Assembly: GCA_021323555.1 (NCBI GenBank)
Contig: JAJONP010000014.1
Span: 1 to 27,989, forward strand
Direction: 5' to 3'
DNA: 27,989 nucleotides
From: Gammaproteobacteria bacterium
Lineage (GTDB): Bacteria; Pseudomonadota; Gammaproteobacteria; DSM-16500
Shown here: piece by piece, positions 15,744 through 24,895 of the stretch
How the letters are laid out: every line of letters begins with the position of its first letter
How positions within the stretch are numbered: the stretch's first letter is position 1
Notes under the pieces: generated by a model
Told to the model about the DNA's origin: nothing
Seen by the model: the letters and a program-made list of their open reading frames with translations, nothing else
The model's database searches: none
Made by a program: the position numbers and the translations under genes

Positions 15744-17681
15744 TCAAGTATCCTGAATGGTCACACTAGATGCTTTCATCCACTTTGGATCAACTGGTTC
15801 AAAGCGACCGCCAAGAACATCATGCAGCCATTTTTCTGCATAAGCAAGATAGACATCAATATTAGCGTAGCGTTTAAATTGATGTCCTTCATCAGAAAAT
15901 GAAAGTAAGCGGACTTTCTTTTTTGATTGTTTTAATTTATCAAAAATTTGTTGAGATTCTTTTTTAGTGACAATAGGGTCATTATCTCCTTGGATTAATA
16001 GCAAAGGGCGTTCAATATAGCTAGCAAAATTAAGAGGTGAACGACTTGCTAAAAATTGCTGACCTTCTGGGGTATCAGGATCACCTCCCATACTTTTTAT
16101 GAAAGCACCTTTAGTGAAAAAGGCTTCTGAGTCTGATAAAGGATAACTAGGAAAATCCCAATAAGTTGGTACTTTTTGCATGACGGTGTTTAAACTAGAT
16201 GGGCCGACAATAGAAACACCGACTACGAATTCTTTAGGCGTAAATGACAATCCTGCTAAGGTCGCATATCCGCCATAGCTTTGACCCATCATTCCCACTT
16301 GTTTTTCAGTTGTAATACCCTTATCTATGCACCATTTTACCCCATCAAGTAGATCGAAAAGTGCTTTCCGACCCCACTCTCCATTTCCTGCGTTAACGAG
16401 ATTTTTTCCCAGCCCTGAAGACAGCCTAAAATTCACACTGAGTACTGCATATCCTCGGCTGGCTAACCATTGAATAGAAGGGTTATAAATTAAGTTATCT
16501 CGTACTTGAAAAGGGCCTCCGTGCGGAAAAACAATTAAAGGGACGGGATTTTTTATAGAATCAAGAGAGTTTATTTGATTGGGTAAAGTAATATATGCAG
16601 TGAGGAGTAATCCATCTCTCGTTTTAAATTCAAAAGGAATCATCTTTGCTAACTGATTATAAGTTTTAGCAATAAATAAAGGAGTAATCTGTTTTTTTTC
16701 TAAATTGTAAAGGTAAAAACTAGCTCCTATTTTTTGAGGATGATGGGCTCGGATGATCCAAAATAATTGGCTCTGGCTTGCTACTACGAAATTCGTGCCA
16801 ATCGTTTTTTGAAGAAAATCAAAATTTCCTAAACCAAAACTATGCCATTCTTTTGTAAGCCAGTTTGTTGAGTACATAAAAGGGTAGCCATTGGCAAAAA
16901 CAATTTCATTGATATCACTTTTAGGATTGTGAACTAATTTTGTTTCTTTTCCAGTGATTAAATCCACTGATTTGAACCATGTCGTATCAGAGTTTCTTGA
17001 ATCCATATAATAAAGAGTCGAATGATGCAGTTTTATAAGCCGTGAATGGAATGCATCTTCAGGAGAAAAATGAATATAAACCACATTATCTTTATAGATA
17101 TCGATAGAGCCATCCTGATGGATCTCTTCTTTCAAAACAATATTGAGATTGTCATCAAAAATAAAACGAGAGAAACGATTATTTTCAAAAATCTTAGTTA
17201 ATGAACCATTGTGAGTATCAAGAATAAAAATATCATGATATTTAGGATTTCGATCATTGATCCCAACCGCCACTCGATGGCCACTGACTTTAAAAATTTT
17301 AGCCGTAATGTTTCTAAAATTTTTCGTATGATTTCTTAATTTTCCCGATGCAATATTAATTGAATATAATTGGTAAGATTTCGAACCATTGGTGTCTTGT
17401 AAAAAAACAATATTCTTTGAATCCTCCGTCCAGAAGAACCGATAAATTTCTGGAGTAGTAAAATGTGTGAGCTGTTTGAATGCATTACCCTGGTTACATT
17501 CAGTGCGAGCACATACATAGAGATTCATCACGCCTGATGGTTTTGCTTTCACATAAGCAAGATAGTCGGAGTTGGGGCTTATTTTTATAGCCATCACATT
17601 CGGGGGTGTGAAAAGGAGCGCTCTAGGGATATAGGGGGTATTTAGCTGATTTGCCAATGTTATTACTCCAAAACAAAGCAT
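15744..17681 (-). CDS. Secreted S9-family (prolyl oligopeptidase-type) serine peptidase
   Basis: S9 peptidases cleave small peptides, often after proline. The 645-residue protein has an N-terminal beta-propeller (about 25-350, starting NVMAIKISPNSDYLAYV) and a C-terminal alpha/beta-hydrolase. The catalytic triad is visible: S468 in GQSYGGYA, Asp568 in QGDNDPIV and His600 in DEGHQF. The HGGPF oxyanion segment is present. The ATG at 17681 lies inside a hydrophobic segment and lacks a ribosome site. The open frame runs upstream with basic residues (NWIKK) that would complete a signal peptide, with a possible CTG start at 17729 behind AGGA. Export to the periplasm is likely. It is transcribed alone after the ssb terminator. 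Confidence 0.88.
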   Translation of the reverse strand: MLCFGVITLANQLNTPYIPRALLFTPPNVMAIKISPNSDYLAYVKAKPSGVMNLYVCARTECNQGNAFKQLTHFTTPEIYRFFWTEDSKNIVFLQDTNGSKSYQLYSINIASGKLRNHTKNFRNITAKIFKVSGHRVAVGINDRNPKYHDIFILDTHNGSLTKIFENNRFSRFIFDDNLNIVLKEEIHQDGSIDIYKDNVVYIHFSPEDAFHSRLIKLHHSTLYYMDSRNSDTTWFKSVDLITGKETKLVHNPKSDINEIVFANGYPFMYSTNWLTKEWHSFGLGNFDFLQKTIGTNFVVASQSQLFWIIRAHHPQKIGASFYLYNLEKKQITPLFIAKTYNQLAKMIPFEFKTRDGLLLTAYITLPNQINSLDSIKNPVPLIVFPHGGPFQVRDNLIYNPSIQWLASRGYAVLSVNFRLSSGLGKNLVNAGNGEWGRKALFDLLDGVKWCIDKGITTEKQVGMMGQSYGGYATLAGLSFTPKEFVVGVSIVGPSSLNTVMQKVPTYWDFPSYPLSDSEAFFTKGAFIKSMGGDPDTPEGQQFLASRSPLNFASYIERPLLLIQGDNDPIVTKKESQQIFDKLKQSKKKVRLLSFSDEGHQFKRYANIDVYLAYAEKWLHDVLGGRFEPVDPKWMKASSVTIQDT

Positions 17682-17758
17682 TATGATTGCAGTAGTAAAA
17701 ATAATAATTTTTTTGATCCAATTATGCAGAAAAGATTCCTCACGTATGTTTATAAATA

Positions 17759-17783
17759 AAAAGCCTATTTAGAATAGGCTTTT
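17759..17783 (-). terminator. Terminator of ssb (possibly bidirectional)
   Basis: An 11-bp perfect stem (AAAAGCCTATT at 17759-17769, AATAGGCTTTT at 17773-17783) has a three-base loop. On the minus strand it ends in a run of five T, 36 bases past the ssb stop. Confidence 0.9.
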
Positions 17784-17818
17784 ATCACTCTATTTAACAA
17801 AATATACAGAGACGTTTT

Positions 17819-18289
17819 TTAAAATGGAATATCATCATCAAAACTATCTGCTGTTGCCGCTTGCGTTTGCTCCATGTCGGCACCTGATTTTTCAGAGACA
17901 TGTGTTGGTATATCGCTATGGCTCATATTGCTGCCACTCTGACTACCTTTACTGTCTAGCATCTGCATAGAATCAGCGATAATTTCAGTTGTGTAACGAT
18001 CCTGGTTGGTATTTTTATCTTGCCATTTACGTGTTTGCAAGCGTCCTTCAATAAAAATTTTGCTGCCTTTACGTAAATACTCGCCTGCAATTTCAGCTAA
18101 GCGATTGTAGAATACGATGCGATGCCATTCGGTGCGCTCTTGGTTTTCGCCAGTTTGTTTATCTTTCCAAAGTTCAGTGGTAGCGATAGTGACATTTCCA
18201 ACAGCTACACCATTGGGGGTGTAACGTATTTCGGGGTCGCGGCCTAAGTTGCCAATGAGGATAACTTTGTTAACGCTGCCTTTTGCCAT
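17819..18289 (-). CDS. ssb: Single-stranded DNA-binding protein
   Basis: SSB coats single-stranded DNA in replication, recombination and repair and recruits partner proteins by its C-terminal tip. The 156-residue protein has an OB-fold (about 1-110) with [21 protein letters not shown] and the [31 protein letters not shown] core. A Ser/Gln-rich flexible linker follows, and the protein ends in the acidic tip DDDIPF. It has a GGAG ribosome site. Its position 30 bases downstream of the MFS gene, near uvrA, is a conserved gammaproteobacterial arrangement. Confidence 0.98.
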   Translation of the reverse strand: MAKGSVNKVILIGNLGRDPEIRYTPNGVAVGNVTIATTELWKDKQTGENQERTEWHRIVFYNRLAEIAGEYLRKGSKIFIEGRLQTRKWQDKNTNQDRYTTEIIADSMQMLDSKGSQSGSNMSHSDIPTHVSEKSGADMEQTQAATADSFDDDIPF

Positions 18290-18319
18290 GGTAAATTCTC
18301 CTAAATAAAATTAAATTTC

Positions 18320-19537
18320 TTATGCCTGGATAGAATACTGAGGGTTTTTCATATTAAACGCAATAGCTGACCAGACAAGAGCCAATATTGTGCAAAATAA
18401 ATAAATTGAGATGAGACCAAATGTGCCGTATAACCAGCCACCAAGCGTGCCGCCAGCAAAGATTCCTAAAAATTGGGAACAGGAGTAAATACCGAGAGCC
18501 AAGCCTTTGTGGGCGGGTGGAGCAGCGCGTGAAACGAGCGATGGAAGGAATGCTTCAAGTAATGAAAACGCAGAAAAGAATAATAATAGACTGAGCGCAG
18601 AAAGCAATAGGTGATGTGCAAAAATCCATAATAAAAATTCAGCGATGCCAATCAGAATAATACTGCCGATAAAAAAGGGTTTTACCCAGTGTTTTTTTTC
18701 AGCAATTGCGATACAAGCGATTGAAAATAAGAAGGAAATAATGAGTGCTGGCAGGTATAACATCCATTGCTGATTGCTGTTCAGGCCAGCCAGCGTTTGC
18801 AAGCTGATCGGGATAGCGACAAAACTGGCGGTAAAAAGAAAATGTAATAAAAATATGCCGCTATTTAATCGTTTTAACTCATTATGCTTTAGTAGAGCGA
18901 GAAAGGGTTGGGAGTATGATTTGTTTTGCGTAGGAAGAGTGTGTCTCACAAGTCCAGGTGTCGGAACAAGCGTGAATAGTAAGATAATCGCAATGATACT
19001 CAATAAAGCGGCTAACCAGAAAATGCCATTGACTTGGAGCCAGGCGGCGGTAATAGGTCCCAGGATCATGGCTAATGAAAAAGAAAGCCCTATTGTGATG
19101 CCTGAAATAGCCATGGCTTTGGTACGTTGTGCTGTGCGGGTTAAATCGGCTATTAACGCGATAATAGTGCTACCCACAGCGCCTGCACCCTGTAGGGCTC
19201 GCCCGAGGAGCATACCCCAAATGGTATGTGATAGGGCGGCAATCATGCTGCCGATTGCAAAAATACATAAACCTAGAGCAATTATTTTTTTTCGCCCAAC
19301 ATGGTCAGATAAAGCGCCGAACGGAATTTGTAATAATGCTTGAACTAGACCGTAAATGCCCATCGATAACCCAATCAGCAATGGCGTTGCGCCAGATAAA
19401 TGGGAGGCGTATAACGCAAATAAAGGCAGCGCCATAAACAACCCTAACATACGCAAGCATAAAATAGTGGATAAAGAAAAAACAGCCTGGCGTTCAATAG
19501 GATTCATTTTAGAAGTTTTAGAGTTAGAGCGGGTCAT
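18320..19537 (-). CDS. MFS transporter, YajR-like
   Basis: This 405-residue major facilitator protein is expected to have 12 membrane helices and export or import small molecules by proton exchange. Motif A (GALSDHVGRKK) sits in the loop between helices 2 and 3, and a related motif appears in the second half. LLGRALQGAGAVGSTIIALIADL matches motif B around helices 4-5. YajR has an extra C-terminal YAM domain, which is missing here. The substrate is unknown. The ATG at 19537 is used; an in-frame ATG at 19507 is possible. The gene lies between ssb and the divergent uvrA, an order also known from Pseudomonas. Confidence 0.9.
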   Translation of the reverse strand: MTRSNSKTSKMNPIERQAVFSLSTILCLRMLGLFMALPLFALYASHLSGATPLLIGLSMGIYGLVQALLQIPFGALSDHVGRKKIIALGLCIFAIGSMIAALSHTIWGMLLGRALQGAGAVGSTIIALIADLTRTAQRTKAMAISGITIGLSFSLAMILGPITAAWLQVNGIFWLAALLSIIAIILLFTLVPTPGLVRHTLPTQNKSYSQPFLALLKHNELKRLNSGIFLLHFLFTASFVAIPISLQTLAGLNSNQQWMLYLPALIISFLFSIACIAIAEKKHWVKPFFIGSIILIGIAEFLLWIFAHHLLLSALSLLLFFSAFSLLEAFLPSLVSRAAPPAHKGLALGIYSCSQFLGIFAGGTLGGWLYGTFGLISIYLFCTILALVWSAIAFNMKNPQYSIQA

Positions 19538-19605
19538 CTGTGTATTCTTTCGTTATAATAAGTGCCCATTATAAATGAATAGACCTTTTAAAAGATAAAT
19601 ATATT

Positions 19606-22464
19606 ATGAAAGAAATTCAGATCCGAGGCGCTCGCACCCATAACTTAAAGAATATTAACTTAAATATTCCTCGTGATAAATTGACGGTCATTACGGGGCT
19701 TTCAGGCTCAGGTAAATCTTCTTTGGCATTTGATACTTTATATGCGGAAGGTCAACGGCGCTATGTAGAGTCATTATCATCTTATGCGCGGCAATTTCTA
19801 TCTTTGATGGAAAAACCTGATGTGGACCATATTGAAGGATTATCTCCCGCTATTTCGATTGAGCAAAAGTCGACTTCTCATAATCCACGTTCTACTGTTG
19901 GAACGATTACTGAAATTTATGATTATTTGCGTTTATTATTTGCTAAGGTGGGTCAGCCACGTTGCCCTGAGCATCAACATGTCTTAGAAGCACAGACGAT
20001 TAGTCAAATGGTGGATATTGTTTTAGCCATGCCAGATGAAACTAAAATTATGGTGTTAGCGCCGATGGTACGTGAACGCAAAGGCGAGCATTTAGAACTA
20101 TTGCAAGAATTACGTAGTCAAGGATATGTACGTGCACGTATTGATGGTGAGTTAGTAGAATTGGATCAAGCACCCAAATTAGATTTGCGTCGTAAGCACA
20201 CCATTGAAGTTGTAGTTGATAGATTAAAAGTTCGTCCGGATGCGCGTTTAAGGTTGGCAGAATCCTTTCAAACAGCGTTGCGTTTAGCCGATGGCTTGGC
20301 AGGGGTTGGTTTAATGGATGAACCTGATCACGTGCCTCAAGTGTTTTCTGAAAAATTCGCCTGTCCTGATTGCGGGTATAGCTTGGCAGAGCTAACACCG
20401 CGTTTATTTTCTTTTAATAGTCCAACAGGTGCGTGTCCTGCTTGTGATGGCTTAGGTATTAAGCAAAATTTTGATGCAGATTTGATTGTAACGCATCCCG
20501 ATTTTAGTTTAGCAGAGGGCGCGATTCGAGGTTGGGATAAAAGAAACCCTTATTATTTTCAAATGTTATCTTGTCTTGCGAAACATTTTAAATTTAATAT
20601 TAATACAGCATTTTCAAAGTTACCTAAGAAAATTCAAACTATCATCCTGTATGGCAGTGGCAATGAAATTGTTCATTTTCAATATCGCAATGACCAAGGC
20701 CGTAGTTTCAATAAAAAAGATCCCTTCGAAGGGATTATCCCCAACATGGAGCGTCGCTATCGTGAAACAGAATCAGAGATGGTGCGTGAAGAGCTTAGTA
20801 AATATCTGGCGAATAAGAAATGCGAAGCCTGTGGCGGGGCGCGTCTATCAAAAGCAGCGCGGCATGTCTTTGTCGCGGACAAGTCATTACCCGATGTGAC
20901 AGCGTATTCAATTATTCAAAGTAGAAAATTTTTTGAAAATTTACAATTGACAGGATTTCGTGCGGAAATTGCAGTTAAAATTTTAAAAGAACTTACCAGT
21001 CGTTTGGATTTTTTAATTAATGTAGGATTGGATTATTTAAGTTTAGATCGCAGCGCAGAAACATTATCTGGCGGTGAAGCGCAACGCATTCGCTTGGCAA
21101 GCCAAATTGGTGCGGGCTTGGTTGGCGTGATGTATATTTTAGATGAACCTTCTATTGGATTGCATCAGCGTGATAATGCACGTTTGTTAAAAACACTTTA
21201 CCATTTGCGTGATTTAGGTAATACAGTGATTGTGGTTGAGCATGATGAAGAAGCTATTTTGAGTGCGGATCATGTCATTGATATAGGCCCGGGGGCAGGT
21301 GTACATGGTGGTGCGATTGTTGCAGAAGGAACACCTGCGGATATTCTGCAGCGCTCTGATTCATTGACGGGTCAGTATTTATCAGGTAAACGGCAAATTG
21401 CAGTTCCAGAAAAACGTCTTTTGATGGATCCTAAAAAAATTATTTTATTGGAAGGCGCGATGGGCAACAATTTAAAAAATGTCACTGTTAAAATTCCATT
21501 GCATTTGATGACATGCGTGACAGGTGTTTCAGGCTCAGGCAAATCAACGTTAATTAATGACACCTTAGCACCATTAGTTGCACGTACAGTGAATGGTACT
21601 TCGCAGCAGGAGCCTGCTCCTTATAAAAATGTAGAAGGCTTAGAGCAGTTTGATAAAATAGTTGAGATAGACCAGAGTCCCATTGGTCGCACGCCAAGAT
21701 CTAATCCAGCGACTTACACAGGTTTATTTACGCCTATTCGCGAATTATTTGCAGGTACACAAGAAGCACGTTCACGTGGATTTACACCCGGTCGGTTTAG
21801 TTTTAATGTCAAAGGCGGCCGTTGTGAAGCTTGTCAAGGTGATGGTGTGATTAAAGTCGAAATGCACTTCCTCGCCGATGTCTATGTGACCTGCGATATT
21901 TGCCAAGGTAAGCGTTATAATCGTGAAACATTAGAAATCACTTATAAAGGGAAAAATATTCAGCAAGTGTTAGCAATGACAATTGAAGATGCTCGTGTTT
22001 TCTTTGATGCTATTCCTGTTGTTTCACGTAAATTACAAACGTTAATCGATGTCGGCTTATCGTATATTTGTTTAGGCCAAAGCGCGACAACTTTATCAGG
22101 CGGTGAAGCACAGCGAATTAAATTGGCGCGCGAATTATCGCGTCGTGACACAGGTAACACGCTTTATATCCTAGATGAACCTACGACTGGATTACATTTT
22201 TTTGACATAGAACAATTACTCAAAGTATTGCATCGATTACGTGATGCAGGTAATACCATTGTGATTATCGAACATAATTTAGATGTCATTAAAACGGCGG
22301 ACTGGATTATTGATTTAGGCCCTGAGGGGGGTGATAAAGGTGGACAAATTGTTACGATAGGTACACCTGAAGAAGTCGCCAAACATAAAACATCGTATAC
22401 AGGATTTTTCTTGCGGAAAGCGTTAGAGACACGGACTAAATCCAATGCTGCGTATGTGCAATAA
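19606..22464 (+). CDS. uvrA: Excinuclease ABC subunit A, with a non-native C-terminal tail
   Basis: UvrA recognises bulky DNA lesions and loads UvrB for nucleotide excision repair. It has two ABC ATPase modules, with Walker [10 protein letters not shown] at residues 31-39 and GVSGSGKST near 640. Signature LSGGEAQRI motifs lie near 487 and 831. The zinc sites are CxxC pairs near 252/277 and 740/762. The length is 952 residues against 940 in E. coli. After the normal ending (TGFFLRKAL...) the last eight codons, KSNAAYVQ and the stop, lie in sequence shared with the convergent coiled-coil gene. They therefore come from that element rather than from ancestral uvrA. The intergenic space to the divergent MFS gene is 68 bases, and no clear LexA box is seen. 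Confidence 0.97.
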   Translation: MKEIQIRGARTHNLKNINLNIPRDKLTVITGLSGSGKSSLAFDTLYAEGQRRYVESLSSYARQFLSLMEKPDVDHIEGLSPAISIEQKSTSHNPRSTVGTITEIYDYLRLLFAKVGQPRCPEHQHVLEAQTISQMVDIVLAMPDETKIMVLAPMVRERKGEHLELLQELRSQGYVRARIDGELVELDQAPKLDLRRKHTIEVVVDRLKVRPDARLRLAESFQTALRLADGLAGVGLMDEPDHVPQVFSEKFACPDCGYSLAELTPRLFSFNSPTGACPACDGLGIKQNFDADLIVTHPDFSLAEGAIRGWDKRNPYYFQMLSCLAKHFKFNINTAFSKLPKKIQTIILYGSGNEIVHFQYRNDQGRSFNKKDPFEGIIPNMERRYRETESEMVREELSKYLANKKCEACGGARLSKAARHVFVADKSLPDVTAYSIIQSRKFFENLQLTGFRAEIAVKILKELTSRLDFLINVGLDYLSLDRSAETLSGGEAQRIRLASQIGAGLVGVMYILDEPSIGLHQRDNARLLKTLYHLRDLGNTVIVVEHDEEAILSADHVIDIGPGAGVHGGAIVAEGTPADILQRSDSLTGQYLSGKRQIAVPEKRLLMDPKKIILLEGAMGNNLKNVTVKIPLHLMTCVTGVSGSGKSTLINDTLAPLVARTVNGTSQQEPAPYKNVEGLEQFDKIVEIDQSPIGRTPRSNPATYTGLFTPIRELFAGTQEARSRGFTPGRFSFNVKGGRCEACQGDGVIKVEMHFLADVYVTCDICQGKRYNRETLEITYKGKNIQQVLAMTIEDARVFFDAIPVVSRKLQTLIDVGLSYICLGQSATTLSGGEAQRIKLARELSRRDTGNTLYILDEPTTGLHFFDIEQLLKVLHRLRDAGNTIVIIEHNLDVIKTADWIIDLGPEGGDKGGQIVTIGTPEEVAKHKTSYTGFFLRKALETRTKSNAAYVQ

Positions 22465-22819
22465 GTCCTGCCAGACCAACCATCATACTCATCAACCATA
22501 AAAAGCTAGACCAGCTTCGGTTGATGAGGATGTGAAACCTATCATCCATTTTTTTCTCAAGGACATCAAATTTATTATCTACCTTATCAAATTTAGCATC
22601 TATTTTATCAAATCGATGCTTCATATCTTCATTTACTTTATCAAATTGACGCTTCATATCTTTATTTACTTTATCAAATTTAGCATCTATTTTATCAAAT
22701 TGATGTTTTATATCCTGCTTGATATCAAATAAAGTAGTAGTAATGTTTGAAAGAGTTGTTTCAACAATCGCTAATCGTTCATCATCGTTCATATGAATCT
22801 CCTGTTTTCTAGCTGCCAT
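22436..22819 (-). CDS. Heptad-repeat coiled-coil protein with C-terminal membrane anchor, copy 2
   Basis: This 127-residue paralogue of the protein at 13126-13617 shares the start MAARKQE, the [12 protein letters not shown] cap and the C-terminal [26 protein letters not shown] anchor almost unchanged. The stalk is shorter and has longer, more diverged units ([20 protein letters not shown]). A second ATG at 22792 sits behind a strong CAGGAG site and gives the N-terminus MNDDERLAI. The 3' end overlaps the last 29 bases of uvrA on the other strand. The function is unknown. It would be a single-span, mostly cytoplasmic or periplasmic rod, probably oligomeric through its coiled coil. Confidence 0.75.
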   Translation of the reverse strand: MAARKQEIHMNDDERLAIVETTLSNITTTLFDIKQDIKHQFDKIDAKFDKVNKDMKRQFDKVNEDMKHRFDKIDAKFDKVDNKFDVLEKKMDDRFHILINRSWSSFLWLMSMMVGLAGLIAHTQHWI

Positions 22820-22860
22820 TTATTATTATCCTTGTGTGAGAGTATAACATGGGAATTGTG
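22820..22860 (-). promoter_or_regulatory. Conserved leader of the coiled-coil gene, copy 2
   Basis: The TATACT -10-like box (22841-22846) and the AAGGATAATAATAA ribosome-site region match the leader of copy 1 at 13618-13657, so both copies brought their own start signals. Confidence 0.5.
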
Positions 22861-23014
22861 TTTTAGAGGAAGTGGATTAATATAAAAAGAGAAGGCATCC
22901 GAAAAGAAAAATCTTAAAATCTGTATCGAATGTTGAAAAAAGAGTTGCCGGAGGATTGAATGAAAATTATAGAGTAAAGCTGATGGAAAAGCAAAGCTAT
23001 ATTTTTGACAATAG

Positions 23015-23662
23015 TTACATCAAATTAAAAAAAGAAACAATCCCGTTGGTCAGAAAAATAATAGGTGGCAAGAGGATATAGGACAATATATTAGTAAACA
23101 TTAGTAGCAAGAGAATAAAAAACCCGTAAGGTTCCAACAGATAAAAATACCAGGCGATTTTACCTGGCAACAGATAATAGAGTGCTCGGCCGCCATCAAG
23201 AGGTGGAATGGGTAAGCAATTCAGCACGCCAAGTAGCACGTTGATTTGAATACCTACTAATCCCATGCCTACCAAGGGTACGCCAAACCACAAAGGGAGC
23301 TGCATACTCAGTTTAGCAATGATAGCCCATATCAAAGCCATCAGAAAATTGGCAGTTGGCCCTGCAAGTGCAACTATGATCATATCAGAGCGCGGATGAC
23401 GTAAATTGCGTGCGTCAACAGGTACGGGTTTGGCCCAGCCAAAAACAAAATTGCTGATGGTGAGTAATACTAGAGGAATAATAACCGTGCCTAGAGGGTC
23501 AATATGTTTGATTGGGTTTAATGTCAACCGACCTGATAAACGTGCGGTTTGGTCGCCAAAGAAGGATGCCACCCAGCCATGAGCTACTTCATGTCCTGTA
23601 ATGGCAAACAAGACAGGCAATGCCCAAATAGCGATTTTTTGTATAATGCTGCTTTCTATCAT
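23015..23662 (-). CDS. Site-2 protease-family (M50) membrane metalloprotease
   Basis: This 215-residue integral membrane protein belongs to the small Rip/YwhC-like group of M50 proteases, which cleave other proteins inside the membrane. The zinc site is complete: HEVAH at residues 24-28 in the first helix and an Asp at 156 in NCLPIPPLDGGRAL. The intermediate RLTLNPIKHIDPLGT loop, FGWAKPVPVDARNL and the ALAGPTANFLMA helix are typical of this group. No PDZ domain is present, unlike RseP. The substrate is unknown. It reads divergently from cca with a short gap, an arrangement that does not reveal function. Confidence 0.93.
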   Translation of the reverse strand: MIESSIIQKIAIWALPVLFAITGHEVAHGWVASFFGDQTARLSGRLTLNPIKHIDPLGTVIIPLVLLTISNFVFGWAKPVPVDARNLRHPRSDMIIVALAGPTANFLMALIWAIIAKLSMQLPLWFGVPLVGMGLVGIQINVLLGVLNCLPIPPLDGGRALYYLLPGKIAWYFYLLEPYGFFILLLLMFTNILSYILLPPIIFLTNGIVSFFNLM

Positions 23663-23729
23663 TTTCGCAGTATAAAAGAAAAATACATCTAATTCCTAGA
23701 AAAAATTTGTTACCATGGGTTTTATGACC

Positions 23730-24830
23730 ATGAAAATTTATTTAGTCGGCGGAGCCGTACGTGACCAATTACTTGGCGTTCCTGTCAAGGAAAGAGATTG
23801 GGTAGTGGTAGGGGCTACGCCAGAGGATATGCTCGCCGCAGGGTTTCGCCAAGTTGGAAAAGACTTTCCTGTGTTTTTGCACCCTAAAACAAACGAAGAA
23901 TATGCGTTAGCACGGACTGAACGTAAAGTCGGCCGGGGCTATACTGGGTTTGAATTTGATGTATCTCCGCAAGTCACTCTTGAAGAAGACTTAAGACGTC
24001 GTGATCTGACGATCAATGCCATGGCACAAACGCCAGAAGGCGAGATCATTGACCCTTATCATGGGCGGGAAGATTTAGCAAAAAAGATTCTGCGTCATGT
24101 TTCTTCGGCGTTTACTGAGGATCCTGTGCGGATATTGCGTATTGCGCGTTTTAATGCACGATTTGATTTTGACGTAGCGCCTGAAACATTAAAACTAATG
24201 CGTACCATGGTTGAGCAAGGTGAAGTGGATGCGCTTGTTGCCGAGCGCGTTTGGAAAGAATTAGAACGTGCTTTGGGTGAACCCTATCCAGAAAATTTCT
24301 TTGCAGTATTAATAGCCTGTGGGGCTTTTAGTGTGTTATTTCCTCAAATGATATTTTCTGAAACTGAACTCACAGCGTTGAGGCAAGCAGTCACACTTTC
24401 TCATAACCCACAAGTTCGTTTTGCCGCATTGTTACATGCATTGTCTGAATTCGAAATCCAGGCATTGAGTGATCGTTATCGCATACCGACCCATTATCGT
24501 GAGCTGGCTATTTTAGTTTCTAAATACTTACCGCATTATCAAACTGCAAAAGCTTTAACTGCAGAAGAACTTTTAGAATTGTTGCATAGCACAGATGCTT
24601 TCCGACGTTTTGAGCGGTTTAAAAATTTTTTATTGGCGTGTGAGGCGTGTTCTTTTGAGGGAGGCTCTTCTCGTCTATTATCAGACTGGCTGCTTGCTTG
24701 TTTTGATGTAGCCAAAAATAGCCATATTGCCCCGCTTACTGCTTTGTTTACGGGTCAAGAGCTTGCTCAGCAAATTAAAGAGGCGCGACGAATGACATTG
24801 AGGAAATGGTTACAGAGTAAATACCCTTGA
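23730..24830 (+). CDS. cca: CCA-adding tRNA nucleotidyltransferase, HD domain eroded
   Basis: Cca adds or repairs the 3' CCA of tRNA. The nucleotidyltransferase head is intact. KIYLVGGAVRDQLLG and KERDWVVVG carry the metal-binding acidic residues, RRDLTINAMA follows, and EDPVRILRIARFNARF forms the neck. The product is 366 residues against 412 in E. coli. The missing part falls in the HD phosphohydrolase module. The region that should contain GIHT and the HD dipeptide is shortened, and the remaining motif reads LLHALSEF, with Ala for Asp. The 2',3'-phosphodiesterase and phosphatase activities are probably lost. The ATG at 23730 is chosen because it gives the exact family N-terminus; two earlier in-frame ATGs (23715, 23724) have no better ribosome site. 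Confidence 0.94.
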   Translation: MKIYLVGGAVRDQLLGVPVKERDWVVVGATPEDMLAAGFRQVGKDFPVFLHPKTNEEYALARTERKVGRGYTGFEFDVSPQVTLEEDLRRRDLTINAMAQTPEGEIIDPYHGREDLAKKILRHVSSAFTEDPVRILRIARFNARFDFDVAPETLKLMRTMVEQGEVDALVAERVWKELERALGEPYPENFFAVLIACGAFSVLFPQMIFSETELTALRQAVTLSHNPQVRFAALLHALSEFEIQALSDRYRIPTHYRELAILVSKYLPHYQTAKALTAEELLELLHSTDAFRRFERFKNFLLACEACSFEGGSSRLLSDWLLACFDVAKNSHIAPLTALFTGQELAQQIKEARRMTLRKWLQSKYP

Positions 24831-24895
24831 CTTTAATATAAGGCTATTTTAACGTAAGCTATCTTTAAAATTAATTTTTTCAGAAAGGATATAAA

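Noticed and set aside
17336..17518. Short alternative frame inside the S9 peptidase
   Set aside because: It lies wholly within the propeller-coding region of an intact gene and has no independent evidence.
19538..19605. LexA-controlled SOS box between the MFS gene and uvrA
   Set aside because: No CTGT-N8-ACAG match was found in the 68 bases, so SOS control of uvrA cannot be claimed.
22870..23035. Possible small coding fragment (plus strand, frame containing NVEKRVAGGLNENYR)
   Set aside because: It has no proper start codon and matches nothing I know. It runs into the end of the protease gene, so chance is likely.
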